From an uncultured Phascolarctobacterium sp. (GTDB taxonomy: Bacteria; Bacillota; Negativicutes; Acidaminococcales; Acidaminococcaceae), in contig NZ_CAADXO010000017.1 in NCBI RefSeq assembly GCF_900753045.1, positions 1-64,000 on the forward strand: a stretch of 64,000 nucleotides of DNA, read 5' to 3'. The notes beneath the pieces were generated by a model. That model did not search any database. It was not told the DNA's origin and saw nothing but the letters and a program-made list of their open reading frames with translations. The translations under genes and the position numbers were made by a program. Numbering within the stretch: the first letter of the stretch is position 1; the number at the start of each line of letters is the position of its first letter. Below are positions 43,401-50,336 of this stretch, in pieces.

Positions 43401-43616
43401 ATGCCTGTTAAAATCTCTCTTCCACTGAACATAACCTGCTAATTTAGTAGCATTAGGACATTGTTCATAAATAAGCTGCCAATTATAACTGGAAAATGTA
43501 TGAAACTTTGCCATTACTTCCAAGTAATGTTTAAAATTATCCTCTTCAAAAATTTCTCTCACGCCATTTTGCAAGCGATCAATAATTTTATCAATATTTT
43601 TGTTCTCATTCTCCAT
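40482..43616 (-). CDS. Large ArdC-like / zincin metallopeptidase / Sel1-repeat fusion protein
   Basis: A 1044-residue protein in three parts. Residues about 1-130 resemble the ArdC N-terminal ssDNA-binding domain (YNWQLIYEQCP, GYVQWKRDFNRHVKKGEKAI). About 135-240 is a zincin with HEITHELLH (HExxH) and the downstream EAESVAY glutamate, as in ArdC/IrrE. From about 270 to 1020 there are about 20 Sel1-type repeats (A-LG-Y-GGV-D-KA-WY-KAAE pattern), a solenoid scaffold for protein binding. The start at 43616 has AGGATG 8 nt upstream. ArdC proteins are plasmid anti-restriction factors; a Sel1 fusion on a chromosome is unusual. Function unknown; possibly a defence or effector protein. Confidence 0.82.
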   Translation of the reverse strand: MENENKNIDKIIDRLQNGVREIFEEDNFKHYLEVMAKFHTFSSYNWQLIYEQCPNATKLAGYVQWKRDFNRHVKKGEKAIRILAPRFGEGGMRGFKEVCIFDISQTEGEELPDGHIPWHNLYGDCKNYDLLFNALVSASPLPVEFEKLKGCDGICYHGRRIALNIGMSQSQNLLTLVHEITHELLHKESKADKNTKEVEAESVAYSVCSYFGIDSSKNSFGYVADWSKDKQLDILRSSLETITKTANKIISDVLSYLDEENIGIDIDTEDDDQRGKELYELGLSYYREENYESAVEYFEQAAELGYKEAIEILADWYHNGIGVEYNLYEAYKWFERLANLEDNDACYILGNICSEELDIPNYDEAVYWYKKAVELGNYDAYYPLGYCYEYGLGVKADSERSQEYYIEAFLAGYEDAIEAIDSDLIYKKGYSIYRQEKYAESLRYLKIAAELGNVEANYLLGYFYDFGYGVKINYEKAYDYYLFAAENGHAHAQYDVGFAFRYARGIERNLEKAIYWFKKSAALECDAGQYELANCYWDGIGVEEDRGLATEYYLKAYEQGYIKAGYGLVKCYYYGLGIDNTIIKDFIENYINIDKENDDDFLFVLGELYYAGNLVKQDYSKAVKCFEKAKDGCEYHMYYHLAECYFYGLGVKRDLDKAFENYRLAAYNDNIYDKQAFNKMYDLLLQDYWNYKIDDDLIYDITDDAENEYQMAQLMLAKCYYNGYGIDVDYAEALSWREKVAEAGDAQAQFLVAQQYFSGIGTLIDIEKAKHWYTLSAENGNVEAQFELAKLLENGKDVIKKNLAGAFYWYKKAAEADDIYAILKVGQMYDAGIGIGKNIEKALYWYEKAAAKNSIDAVYYLANISLYIHRDIQKCIAGYEKILKLTQNKKMKGLVLTKLGIFYSQGIGVKKDSYKAMHYYRDAVANDSAEAAYLLGNIYLQQKDYGAAKRAVEVFMLGADCGSIACRKKLADLYLNGIVVQKSKDNAIKWLAEAAKSGDLEAEIKMLELLQSDNESQHDEEKTSDKKADGLNSDMADKLADIFS

Positions 43617-43657
43617 GACAAACACATCCTATTCAATCCATATTATTTATATTTCAT

Positions 43658-44239
43658 TCAAGGTCCTGATACTACAAAAAATTCCGCATTCTGATTTTCA
43701 TCTATCATTTTTCTTACATAGTGAATAAAACGACTATAAAAATCTATAAGCACGGCTTTTTTAGGAAGCATATATATTAATTTTTCTTCAAGAGGTATTG
43801 TATCATCAAAGCATATTCGTAAGCTGATATTACGATAAGCCTTAATGGCACGATTCAAATCAATAATCTCATGTATTCGTGAACTATGCGTATTACCTTC
43901 CAACAACATCACAAGCTCTTCTAGCTCTTGTAATATCTGCTCAACAACACTTAACAGATAAAAATTATCACCACAATGCTCAAATTCATCAGCAGGCATA
44001 TAAGTGTCTTGATTATATTTTGCATCAAAGTAACGTGCAAAAATATCCTCCAGCAAAAAGGCTGAATCATCTTCATCTATAGAAATATGAACCTTAAAAT
44101 TGACTTCACCACTATTACCGTCAGATATTCCGTACCACACATAAGAATGGTCATCGTGTTCTCCGGTATATATCGGTATACGATCCTCATCTATTAAGAT
44201 ATACTCTTCAGATTCAGGTATGTTTATCTTGTTAGCCAT
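43658..44239 (-). CDS. Unknown acidic protein
   Basis: A 193-residue protein, not recognised. The ATG at 44239 (MANKINIPESEEY) has GAGGGAG 6 nt upstream; an in-frame extension overlaps the next gene. It is strongly acidic, with YTGEHDDHSYVWYG, HISIDEDDSAFLLEDIF and a helical C-terminal half (LLSVVEQILQELEELVMLLE, IPLEEKLIYMLPKKAVLIDF). No signal peptide or membrane span. It sits 41 nt upstream of the Sel1 fusion gene and 19 nt after another unknown gene, so the three probably form one transcript. Confidence 0.68.
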   Translation of the reverse strand: MANKINIPESEEYILIDEDRIPIYTGEHDDHSYVWYGISDGNSGEVNFKVHISIDEDDSAFLLEDIFARYFDAKYNQDTYMPADEFEHCGDNFYLLSVVEQILQELEELVMLLEGNTHSSRIHEIIDLNRAIKAYRNISLRICFDDTIPLEEKLIYMLPKKAVLIDFYSRFIHYVRKMIDENQNAEFFVVSGP

Positions 44240-44258
44240 AAAACGCTCCCTCAATACG

Positions 44259-44918
44259 TTACATATCCAACTGCAAAAGTTTAAGTTCGTCCTCAAAATT
44301 CAAATCAAATACTTCGCCGCTCTTAGATAATAAGCCTAACGCAAATGCTTTAACAACTAACAATTGCCGTATATTTATATCATCAGTCCAAGTATAAAAA
44401 TGATAGGTATTTATTCCATATTTCTTCAAACACTCCGTAAAACATTTTGCTACAGCATACGCAAAATCGCTTAACCAAATTTTAGTTTTATACGCCTTGT
44501 TTTCACTATCACTAGATCTTTTAACAGTAATATTCAGCATAGCATCAGGCTTATTAAAATAGTGCAAATCAAAATTTATATTCCATTCATAAGTTCCAGG
44601 CTCTTCGTCCCACATAAAGCTAACTTTTTCAGGGACGCTAGCCCATTCATTGCCATCATTATCGATAAATGGACCTTCATATTCTTCTGTTTCAATAAAA
44701 AATTTTTCATACTGGTTATCATAGTCAAAGAAAAAATAAGCTGCTTCTAATAAACCGGTCGGAATACTAGTATGCCAAATTGTAGCAACATATGACGTAA
44801 ATTCTATAGCATTTATGTAGCACTTAACATCAGCCCAGCCTGCTTCTCGCGGCAAAACTTCAAATTTTACAGGACAGTCTTCTCGTATAACTACATTATT
44901 CCAATCTATACTATTCAC
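44259..44918 (-). CDS. Unknown protein, first gene of the Sel1-fusion transcript
   Basis: A 219-residue protein, not recognised. It begins at a GTG at 44918 with GGAGG 8 nt upstream. The sequence is rich in Trp, Tyr, Phe and acidic residues (WHTSIPTGLLEAAYFFFDYD, FIDNDGNEWASVPEKVSFMW, YEWNINFDLHYF), which suggests a beta-rich soluble domain; immunity proteins of polymorphic toxins often look like this, but no family can be named. No signal peptide is visible. The low GC matches the whole 39.7-45 kb island. Confidence 0.65.
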   Translation of the reverse strand: MNSIDWNNVVIREDCPVKFEVLPREAGWADVKCYINAIEFTSYVATIWHTSIPTGLLEAAYFFFDYDNQYEKFFIETEEYEGPFIDNDGNEWASVPEKVSFMWDEEPGTYEWNINFDLHYFNKPDAMLNITVKRSSDSENKAYKTKIWLSDFAYAVAKCFTECLKKYGINTYHFYTWTDDINIRQLLVVKAFALGLLSKSGEVFDLNFEDELKLLQLDM

Positions 44919-45017
44919 AACCTATCCCTCCTATCTTCTTCTCATTATATCATATACAAAAAATCGGCGCACCATATCATGATACGCCACCCACCCCAAA
45001 AGTTCACAAGTGATTCC

Positions 45018-45140
45018 TTGAAAAAATCTCCGCTTTATGTTATATTATGAGTAAGAAGACAACCGCCCACAAGGTGGTTTGCCGCTTGAATTTGGTTTGA
45101 AAAACCGCCTTGTAGCTCGCAAATTACAGAGGCGGTTTTT
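45018..45140 (+). ncRNA. Small RNA 1 (antitoxin-like) with its promoter
   Basis: Promoter TTGAAA (45018-45023) and TATATT (45041-45046), spacer 17. The transcript, starting near 45053, has a 5' stem-loop (AACCGCC-CACAA-GGTGGTT) and ends at a terminator stem AAACCGCC.../...GGCGGTTTTT (about 45100-45139). Compared with small RNA 2, the terminator stem has changed on both arms while keeping pairing, evidence for a functional structure. Its opposite-strand toxin is decayed. Confidence 0.75.
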
Positions 45141-45150
45141 CTATGTCTAG

Positions 45151-45204
45151 ACTATCTGCTGTACTGAAAGATAAAAGTCAGCAATTCTACGATGAAGATT
45201 CAAC
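45151..45204 (-). pseudogene. Decayed holin-like toxin remnant (unit 1)
   Basis: The minus strand reads ...IVELLTFIFQYSR-stop, aligned with the C-terminus of the intact toxin at 45398 (IVALLTFIFQNRK-stop). A one-base deletion and loss of the start region break the frame. The shared GCTGAC and TTTCAG words confirm common origin. Confidence 0.7.
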
Positions 45205-45259
45205 TAAAAAAACAGCACTACTACCAATACGCGCCCTCCAAAAGTTCACAAGTAATTCC

Positions 45260-45386
45260 TTGAAAAAAACTCCGCTTCATGTTATATTATAAATAAAGAA
45301 GACAACCGCCCACAAGGTGGGTTGCCTGTTGGTGTTTAGCTAGAAAGCCGCCCCGCCAAACCTGCAAAGTTTTGGGGCGGTTTTTC
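45260..45386 (+). ncRNA. Small RNA 2 (antitoxin) with its promoter
   Basis: Promoter TTGAAA (45260-45265) and TATATT (45283-45288), spacer 17; start near 45295. It carries the conserved GACAACCGCCCACAAGG 5' region and ends at a GC-rich bidirectional terminator (CCGCCCCGCCAAAC/GTTTTGGGGCGG, about 45348-45380, then TTTTT). It converges on the toxin gene and overlaps the toxin mRNA 3' end, the layout of txpA/ratA-like type I systems. Confidence 0.78.
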
Positions 45387-45397
45387 TATGTCCGAGA

Positions 45398-45484
45398 TTA
45401 CTTTCTGTTCTGAAAAATGAACGTCAGCAATGCTACGATAAAAATTTCAAAAGACATTAAGTCCTGAAAACTGAAATATACCAT
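45398..45484 (-). CDS. Holin-like small hydrophobic toxin, 28 residues (type I TA)
   Basis: The frame MVYFSFQDLMSFEIFIVALL... is 28 residues, ending TFIFQNRK: a single hydrophobic span (about 12-24) with a polar, basic tail, like the putative holin-like toxins of Firmicutes. A strong GGAGG lies 8 nt before the ATG, and a CCGAA/TTCGG hairpin (45501-45514) precedes it in the leader. The antisense RNA from 45295 and the shared terminator overlap its 3' end. A membrane-disrupting toxin held in check by antisense RNA is the likely mode. It was found by reading the opposite strand of the repeat and is too short for most gene callers. Confidence 0.75.
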   Translation of the reverse strand: MVYFSFQDLMSFEIFIVALLTFIFQNRK

Positions 45485-45672
45485 AGACATCACCTCCATT
45501 CCGAAGAATTTCGGCAATGCCACCCTGCAGTGGTTCGTGTCAATCCAATCGGCTACGCCTCTTGGGACACTATCACATGGCGCGCATATACCAATCAGCA
45601 GCGTCCTATGGACTTGCTTCTTGGATGCGCCCGCAACACGGTTGTCTTAAAACATATTTTAGCATATAAAAC

Positions 45673-45719
45673 AAAAACATACAACGAACAAGCTGTGAAG
45701 TTTGCCGTTGTATGTTTTT
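45673..45719. terminator. Bidirectional terminator downstream of the FrdA-like gene
   Basis: A 14-bp stem AAAAACATACAACG (45673-45686) with CGTTGTATGTTTTT (45706-45719), flanked by A/T runs on both sides, 17 nt after the FrdA-like stop. The stretch 45485-45672 holds the toxin leader; no clear toxin promoter could be picked. Confidence 0.85.
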
Positions 45720-45735
45720 TATTTATATCTTGTTT

Positions 45736-47343
45736 TTACCTTACATCTCTGCCATGAGTATAAACCGGCAGCAGCTTCGGCGACAGCTCGCCCTGCACGC
45801 CGGCAGCCTTTTCTTCCTCAGCGTAGCGACGTACATGCTCCAGGCTCAGTTTACCCAGCTTAACAGATTTCGCTGCTTCAGCAGCCTTAGTGCCCGCAAT
45901 ACGGCCAAAGACAATGATATCCAGCAGGCTGTTGCCCATCAGACGGTTGGTGCCGTGAATGCCGCCCACAGCTTCACCGGCAACAAACAGTCCAGGCAGT
46001 TTGGTTTCCGCATCCTTATCAATCAGGATACCGCCGTTTTGGTAATGCAGCGTCGGATAGATCAAAATCGGTTCCTTGCGCAGGTCAATGCCAAACTTAG
46101 CATACATGCGCAGCATACCAGGAATGCGTTTGGCAATCGTTCCTTCGCCATGCAGCATTTCAATCAGCGGCGTATCGAGCCACAGCGCCACGCCATCGAG
46201 CGCCTTCACGCCCTTGCCGCGGGCAGTACACTCGCGGATGATAGACGCAGCCGCCACATCACGAGTTTCCAGCGGATGCATAAAGATTTCGCCCTCGCTG
46301 TTTACCAGCTGCGCACCAATCGAGCGCACCTTTTCTGTAACCAGCGCGCCATAAATCTGCGCCGGATAAGCAACACCCGTCGGATGATACTGAATTGCGT
46401 CCGCATAAATCAACGGCGCACCGGCACGATATGCCATAACAAGGCCGTCGGCAGTCGCACCGTAATGGTTGGAGGTCGGGAAGCCCTGATAATGCAAGCG
46501 TCCTGCACCGCCGGTTGCCATAATTACGCATTTCGCACGTACAACCTTGTACTCCTGCGCATCAAAATCCCACAGCACCGCACCGGCAGTTTTGCCCTCC
46601 TCGTCAAGCAGCAGCTCGACTGCGGGCGAAAACTCCAGCACCGGAATACCACGGTTCTGCACCTCGTCACGCAGCACGCGCATAATCTCCGCACCGGTGT
46701 AGTCGGCGCAGGCATGCATACGCTTACGGCTCGTGCCGCCGCCATGCGTCGTTACCATAGTGCCGTCCTGTTCCTTATCGAACATTACGCCCAACTTGCT
46801 CAGCCAGTCAATCGCCAAAGGTCCGTTGGTTACCAGTTCTTCCAGCAGCTCAGGAATATTTTTGTAGTGACCGCCGCCAAAAGCATCCAGATAATGCTGC
46901 GCCGGGGAATCATTGCCCTTATCCGCAGCCTGAATACCGCCCTCGGCCATCATGGTGTTGGCATCGCCCATACGCAGCTTTGTAACTACGAGGACGTTAG
47001 CACCGCCGTTATGTGCTTCCAACGCAGCGGAAGCACCGGCACCGCCGCCACCGATAACCAGAACATCAACGTCATAGTCCACTTTTTCCAAATCAAGCTC
47101 TACATCCTGCAGGCGGCTTTTGCCCTCCAACAGCTGTGCCAATTCTACCGGCACCTTCTGTCCCTTGTTGGGACCAACCTCCAGCACCTTGAAGCCCTTG
47201 GAGCTGTAGTCCGGATGGAACTCCTTCAGCAACTCGTCCTTCTCTTCTGCCGTAAAGCGTTCGATAGAAGCATGAAGACGTTGGGCACGGGTAGCTTCAA
47301 CCTTAGCCATAGATTTTAACATATCTTCAGTAAATGCACTCAC
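45736..47343 (-). CDS. Soluble fumarate reductase / succinate dehydrogenase-like flavoprotein (FrdA/TfrA-type)
   Basis: A 535-residue FAD protein. After an N-terminal extension of about 90 residues comes the dinucleotide fold VDVLVIGGGGAGASAALEA (about 93-111). Fumarate-site motifs are present: IQYHPTG, YPTLHYQNGGI and GTNRLMGNSLLD (catalytic His and Arg positions of FrdA). The FAD-attachment histidine of membrane enzymes (SHTVAAEGG in E. coli FrdA) is Asn here (DANTMMAEGG), predicting non-covalent FAD as in soluble TfrA or NadB. It starts at a GTG with GGAGG. No membrane anchor gene is nearby. Partner genes suggest electrons come from the Hdr-Flx system. Confidence 0.85.
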   Translation of the reverse strand: MSAFTEDMLKSMAKVEATRAQRLHASIERFTAEEKDELLKEFHPDYSSKGFKVLEVGPNKGQKVPVELAQLLEGKSRLQDVELDLEKVDYDVDVLVIGGGGAGASAALEAHNGGANVLVVTKLRMGDANTMMAEGGIQAADKGNDSPAQHYLDAFGGGHYKNIPELLEELVTNGPLAIDWLSKLGVMFDKEQDGTMVTTHGGGTSRKRMHACADYTGAEIMRVLRDEVQNRGIPVLEFSPAVELLLDEEGKTAGAVLWDFDAQEYKVVRAKCVIMATGGAGRLHYQGFPTSNHYGATADGLVMAYRAGAPLIYADAIQYHPTGVAYPAQIYGALVTEKVRSIGAQLVNSEGEIFMHPLETRDVAAASIIRECTARGKGVKALDGVALWLDTPLIEMLHGEGTIAKRIPGMLRMYAKFGIDLRKEPILIYPTLHYQNGGILIDKDAETKLPGLFVAGEAVGGIHGTNRLMGNSLLDIIVFGRIAGTKAAEAAKSVKLGKLSLEHVRRYAEEEKAAGVQGELSPKLLPVYTHGRDVR

Positions 47344-47357
47344 CTTGCCGCACCTCC

Positions 47358-48032
47358 TTATTTTTCAATCTCACGCTTGTTATACAGGTCTTTGATTTCG
47401 TCCAAAGGCATATTTTTCAGCTTCTCCAGCAGTGTTACATAATCGCCGTTTTCAATTTCGGCAACACGCTGAGCCAGATGCTCGCACTTAGGCGCAATAT
47501 ATTTGCCCGTCAGACGACGGCACAGCAGGCCGACAGCACTGTGGCTGATTTGTGCCGGGCAGCGGGAGGCGCAGATATTGCAGCCAACGCAGTCAAAGGA
47601 AGCATGTGCTGCCTTCTCGTATTCACCGCGCTGAGCATAAGCAATATACTGCATAACATTCAAGCCCTGCGGACAGCCCTTAGTGCAGGCATTGCAGCCG
47701 ATGCAGCTGAAAATTTCCGGATACAGCTGACCGACAATATTATCGCTTGCCTTAATCTCTTCGATATTAAAGGTGCGCTTGTTAATCGGGAAGGAATCAA
47801 TCTTGCCAACGCACATGCCTTCCTCAACCTTCGTCTGGCAGGAAAGCACCACCTTCAGCTCCGTGCTTCCCTTCAGACGATAAATTACTGCGCAGGCTCC
47901 GCAAAAGCCGCTGCGGCAGCCGCAGCCGCGCACCAGCTTGAAGCCTGCATATTCCATGGCATCCATAATGGTCAGGGTTGCCGGGACACTGTACTTTTTG
48001 CCCAGCAGGTAAACAGTTACCATTTCTTCCAT
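47358..48032 (-). CDS. Iron-sulfur subunit paired with the FrdA-like flavoprotein (FrdB/TfrB-type, short)
   Basis: A 224-residue protein with an N-terminal [2Fe-2S] domain (RGCGCRSGFCGACAV plus LSCQT, about 35-65) and two [4Fe-4S] motifs (CIGCNACTKGCP about 109-120, CVGCNICASRCP about 147-158). This is the SdhB/FrdB arrangement, but both C-terminal motifs are ferredoxin-type CxxCxxC..CP, nearer to methanogen TfrB; the HdrB-like CCG domain that TfrB carries is absent and is supplied by a separate hdrB gene upstream. It is 14 nt before the flavoprotein gene. It should carry electrons to FAD for fumarate reduction (or away from succinate). Confidence 0.85.
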   Translation of the reverse strand: MEEMVTVYLLGKKYSVPATLTIMDAMEYAGFKLVRGCGCRSGFCGACAVIYRLKGSTELKVVLSCQTKVEEGMCVGKIDSFPINKRTFNIEEIKASDNIVGQLYPEIFSCIGCNACTKGCPQGLNVMQYIAYAQRGEYEKAAHASFDCVGCNICASRCPAQISHSAVGLLCRRLTGKYIAPKCEHLAQRVAEIENGDYVTLLEKLKNMPLDEIKDLYNKREIEK

Positions 48033-48448
48033 ATTTTTGCTCCTTATATTTTCTTCTCCAAAAACGTTTTTCAGAATTTCAAAGCTAAAATCCGCTATAA
48101 ACGAAACAGCTTCGTTATTCTATATCCATACGAGCCCTAAACATATCGTAGATTGCGTCTGACAGAAACGATATATTTAGGGTGACGCATAATATTTAAT
48201 TATGACTGGCATATGAGCCATCAATATATCGTGGAAGGAATAGCAATTTTAGCAAATAAGTGCTTGGAAGCATAGGAACAAGGGTACGTAACTTACTGTT
48301 ACCGTCTTACAAATTTTACCGAAGTTCCGTCTTGCTTCCGCACGAAATTTGCGTTATGCCATAAGGCATAGGAAAATTGCTCCTGACTGGAACGATATAT
48401 TTATGGCGACGCATAATATTGACTTATGGCGTGCTATCGCCGGTCATA
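48033..48448. repeat. Intergenic region with MITE-like palindromic element A (48224-48400)
   Basis: This 416-bp gap has no gene. Element A is a long imperfect palindrome bounded by ATATATCGT (48224-48232) and ACGATATAT (48392-48400), with inner paired blocks GCAATTTT/AAAATTGC, GGAAGCA/TGCTTCC and GGAAC/GTTCC. A second inverted repeat lies at 48135-48182 (CCCTAAAcATATCGT/ACGATATaTTTAGGG), and about 40 bp at 48165-48209 are repeated at 48390-48431. A related element (B) lies at 55146-55343. Confidence 0.65.
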
Positions 48449-49285
48449 CTAATACTCGTCCGGCATCTCGTCCAGCTCATCGCAAGTAAACACCGGCCCA
48501 TCCTTGCACACATACTTCTTGCCGATATTGCAGCGACCGCACTTGCCCACACCGCACTTCATGCGCAGCTCCAGCGTCGTATAAACCTGCTTCTTCTCAA
48601 AGCCCATCTCAATCAACGCCGCCAGACACAGCTTAATCATAATCGGCGGACCGCACAGCAGCACCGTCTTATCCGGCGTAAACTTCAGGTCCTTCAGGAA
48701 ATTAGGCACAAAGCCGACATTGCCCGTCCAGCCCTCCTGCGCACGATCAATCGTCAGATGCACGCGCGTATCCTTTTGCGCCGGCCATACATTCGTCAGC
48801 TCATCGTAACGCACAAAATCTTCCTTACTGCGCGCGCCGTAAACAACATCAATGCTACCGTAATCGTCACGCTTATCCAACATATAATTGATTACACTGC
48901 GCAGCGGCGCCAAACCGATGCCACCGGCGATAAAGAGCAAATCCTTGCCCTTTAACTTATCCTCAACCGGGAAATGATTGCCGTAAGGCCCGCGCACAGC
49001 AATCTGCTGGCCCGGTTCAATATCAAAATGCAAAAAGTTCGTAATCGAGCCGCAGCGTTTAATGCTGAACTCCATATATTTTTCGTTCGTCGGAGAGGAG
49101 GTAATGGAAAAAATCGCCTCACCCTTACCGGGAACGGAAAGAATAGCGCATTGTCCTGGCAGATGCTCAAACAGCTTACCGCCGCCGATTTTCTCCACGC
49201 GGAAGGTTTTTACATCGGCTGTTTCCGTGCAGATATCCGTCACCACACCAATCTGCGGAATCAAGGTATCCTGACAATTACACAT
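48449..49285 (-). CDS. flxA: FAD/NAD(P)H-binding subunit of the Flx-Hdr complex (FlxA-like)
   Basis: A 278-residue ferredoxin-NADP reductase-type protein related to sulfite reductase AsrB and dihydroorotate dehydrogenase PyrK. FAD motif AIFSITSSPTN, NAD-binding AGGIGLAPLRSVINYML (about 125-141), LLCGPPIMI and a C-terminal [2Fe-2S] cluster region MKCGVGKCGRCNIGKKYVC (about 244-262). It takes electrons from NAD(P)H and passes them to the Flx iron-sulfur subunits. Its start overlaps the flxB stop by 8 nt. Proteins of the same plan occur in the Desulfovibrio FlxABCD-HdrABC NADH-oxidising complex. Confidence 0.88.
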   Translation of the reverse strand: MCNCQDTLIPQIGVVTDICTETADVKTFRVEKIGGGKLFEHLPGQCAILSVPGKGEAIFSITSSPTNEKYMEFSIKRCGSITNFLHFDIEPGQQIAVRGPYGNHFPVEDKLKGKDLLFIAGGIGLAPLRSVINYMLDKRDDYGSIDVVYGARSKEDFVRYDELTNVWPAQKDTRVHLTIDRAQEGWTGNVGFVPNFLKDLKFTPDKTVLLCGPPIMIKLCLAALIEMGFEKKQVYTTLELRMKCGVGKCGRCNIGKKYVCKDGPVFTCDELDEMPDEY

Positions 49286-50336
49286 CCTGCTTCACCTCCG
49301 CTTTTTCCAAGGCCTTGGCAACCTTGACGATATTCAGCTGCACCGGACACTTTTGCAGGCAGCGTCCGCAGCCGACGCAAGCATATTCACCCTCATTGTT
49401 CTCCGGGAAATATACCAGCTTATGCATATAACGCTGGCGGAAGCGCTCCACCTTCGTCTTACGCGGGCTACCATGCGCCATCAGCGTAAAATCCTTCGCC
49501 ATGCAGCTGTCCCAGCAGCGATAGCGTTGCGTGCGCTCTTCCGTCTCCTGATAATCGCGGATATCATAGCAATGACAGGTGGGACACACATAGGTGCATG
49601 TGCAGCAGGACAGGCAGCCTGCAGCCAGCTGCTCCCAGATTTTGCTGTTGAATACCTTCAGCTCATCCTTAGTCAGCTCGTCATTCACCTTGAAATCATG
49701 CAAAGGCAGTACGCTCAAAATTTTCTGCGTCTGCTCCTTTTGTTCGCTGATTGCTTTTGCAGAAGCAGCTTCCGCCTCAGCCAGCACACCGCCCTCAACA
49801 AGCTTCGCTGTCAGCTCCTCGCCCTTGGCAGTCACAGCCTGCCAGCAAAGCTCCTCGCCTGCCAGCCAGGTCTGCACATCCGTCTCCGGAGCGCTAGCGT
49901 CAATACCAAAGGCATGGCAGAAGCAGGTTTCTTCGGGAGCACTGCAGCCTAAGCCGATGAGCACACATTGCTCGCGTCTTGTTTTATAATATGTATCAAC
50001 AGGCGCTTTTAAAAACACCTTATCCAAAATCTTAAAACTGCGCGCATCGCAGGCACGCACGCCCATGACGATTGTCACGCCGGCAGGCGGAACATTTTGC
50101 TCTAGCGCCAGCTCCTTACCGCTCGTCTTAAAGGTCAGCAGATTTTCTACCTGCGGAAAGAAAACGTCCTTGGCGCTGCGGTTTGTCAGCGGCGTATCCA
50201 GTACAACCTCCGCATCCTCGCGGTACGGTGCAAAGTCCGCATGACCGCTCTTGTTCTTGCAGGGCAGCAGCAGCGTACCGATATTTTGCAGGGCTGCATA
50301 TAACTTTGGAAAATCATCCTTTGCTATCTTATACAT
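49278..50336 (-). CDS. flxB: 4Fe-4S dicluster subunit, FlxB/AsrA-like
   Basis: A 352-residue iron-sulfur protein like sulfite reductase subunit A. The N-terminal 260 residues are a globular domain with GVRACDARSFKILD and GLGCSAPEETCFC; the C-terminal part has two [4Fe-4S] sites, CLSCCTCTYVCPTCHC (about 240-255) and CVGCGRCLQKCP (about 323-334). It relays electrons between FlxA and the remaining Flx/Hdr subunits. Its coding region overlaps both neighbours by 8 nt, a sign of tight translational coupling. No siroheme sulfite reductase subunit C is present, so sulfite reduction is unlikely. Confidence 0.85.
   Translation of the reverse strand: MYKIAKDDFPKLYAALQNIGTLLLPCKNKSGHADFAPYREDAEVVLDTPLTNRSAKDVFFPQVENLLTFKTSGKELALEQNVPPAGVTIVMGVRACDARSFKILDKVFLKAPVDTYYKTRREQCVLIGLGCSAPEETCFCHAFGIDASAPETDVQTWLAGEELCWQAVTAKGEELTAKLVEGGVLAEAEAASAKAISEQKEQTQKILSVLPLHDFKVNDELTKDELKVFNSKIWEQLAAGCLSCCTCTYVCPTCHCYDIRDYQETEERTQRYRCWDSCMAKDFTLMAHGSPRKTKVERFRQRYMHKLVYFPENNEGEYACVGCGRCLQKCPVQLNIVKVAKALEKAEVKQDV

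Larger units (their letters stand above)
44983..45484. repeat. Tandem duplication of a type I toxin-antitoxin-like unit
   Basis: Two head-to-tail units, about 44983-45204 and 45226-45484. Each has the same promoter block (AAAAGTTCACAAGT(G/A)ATTCC then TTGAAA-N17-TATATT), a conserved RNA start (GACAACCGCCCACAAGGTGG), a terminator, and toxin-coding sequence on the opposite strand. Unit 2 has an intact toxin; unit 1 has only a frame-broken remnant. Confidence 0.85.

Noticed and set aside
45712..47319. 535-codon plus-strand frame opposite the FrdA-like gene
   Set aside because: Exact antisense shadow of frdA with an Arg/His/Gln-rich composition typical of such shadows.
49278..50336. Anaerobic sulfite reductase operon (asrAB)
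   Set aside because: AsrA- and AsrB-like genes are present, but there is no asrC siroheme subunit and the genes overlap MvhD/HdrA partners, so a Flx-Hdr complex fits better.
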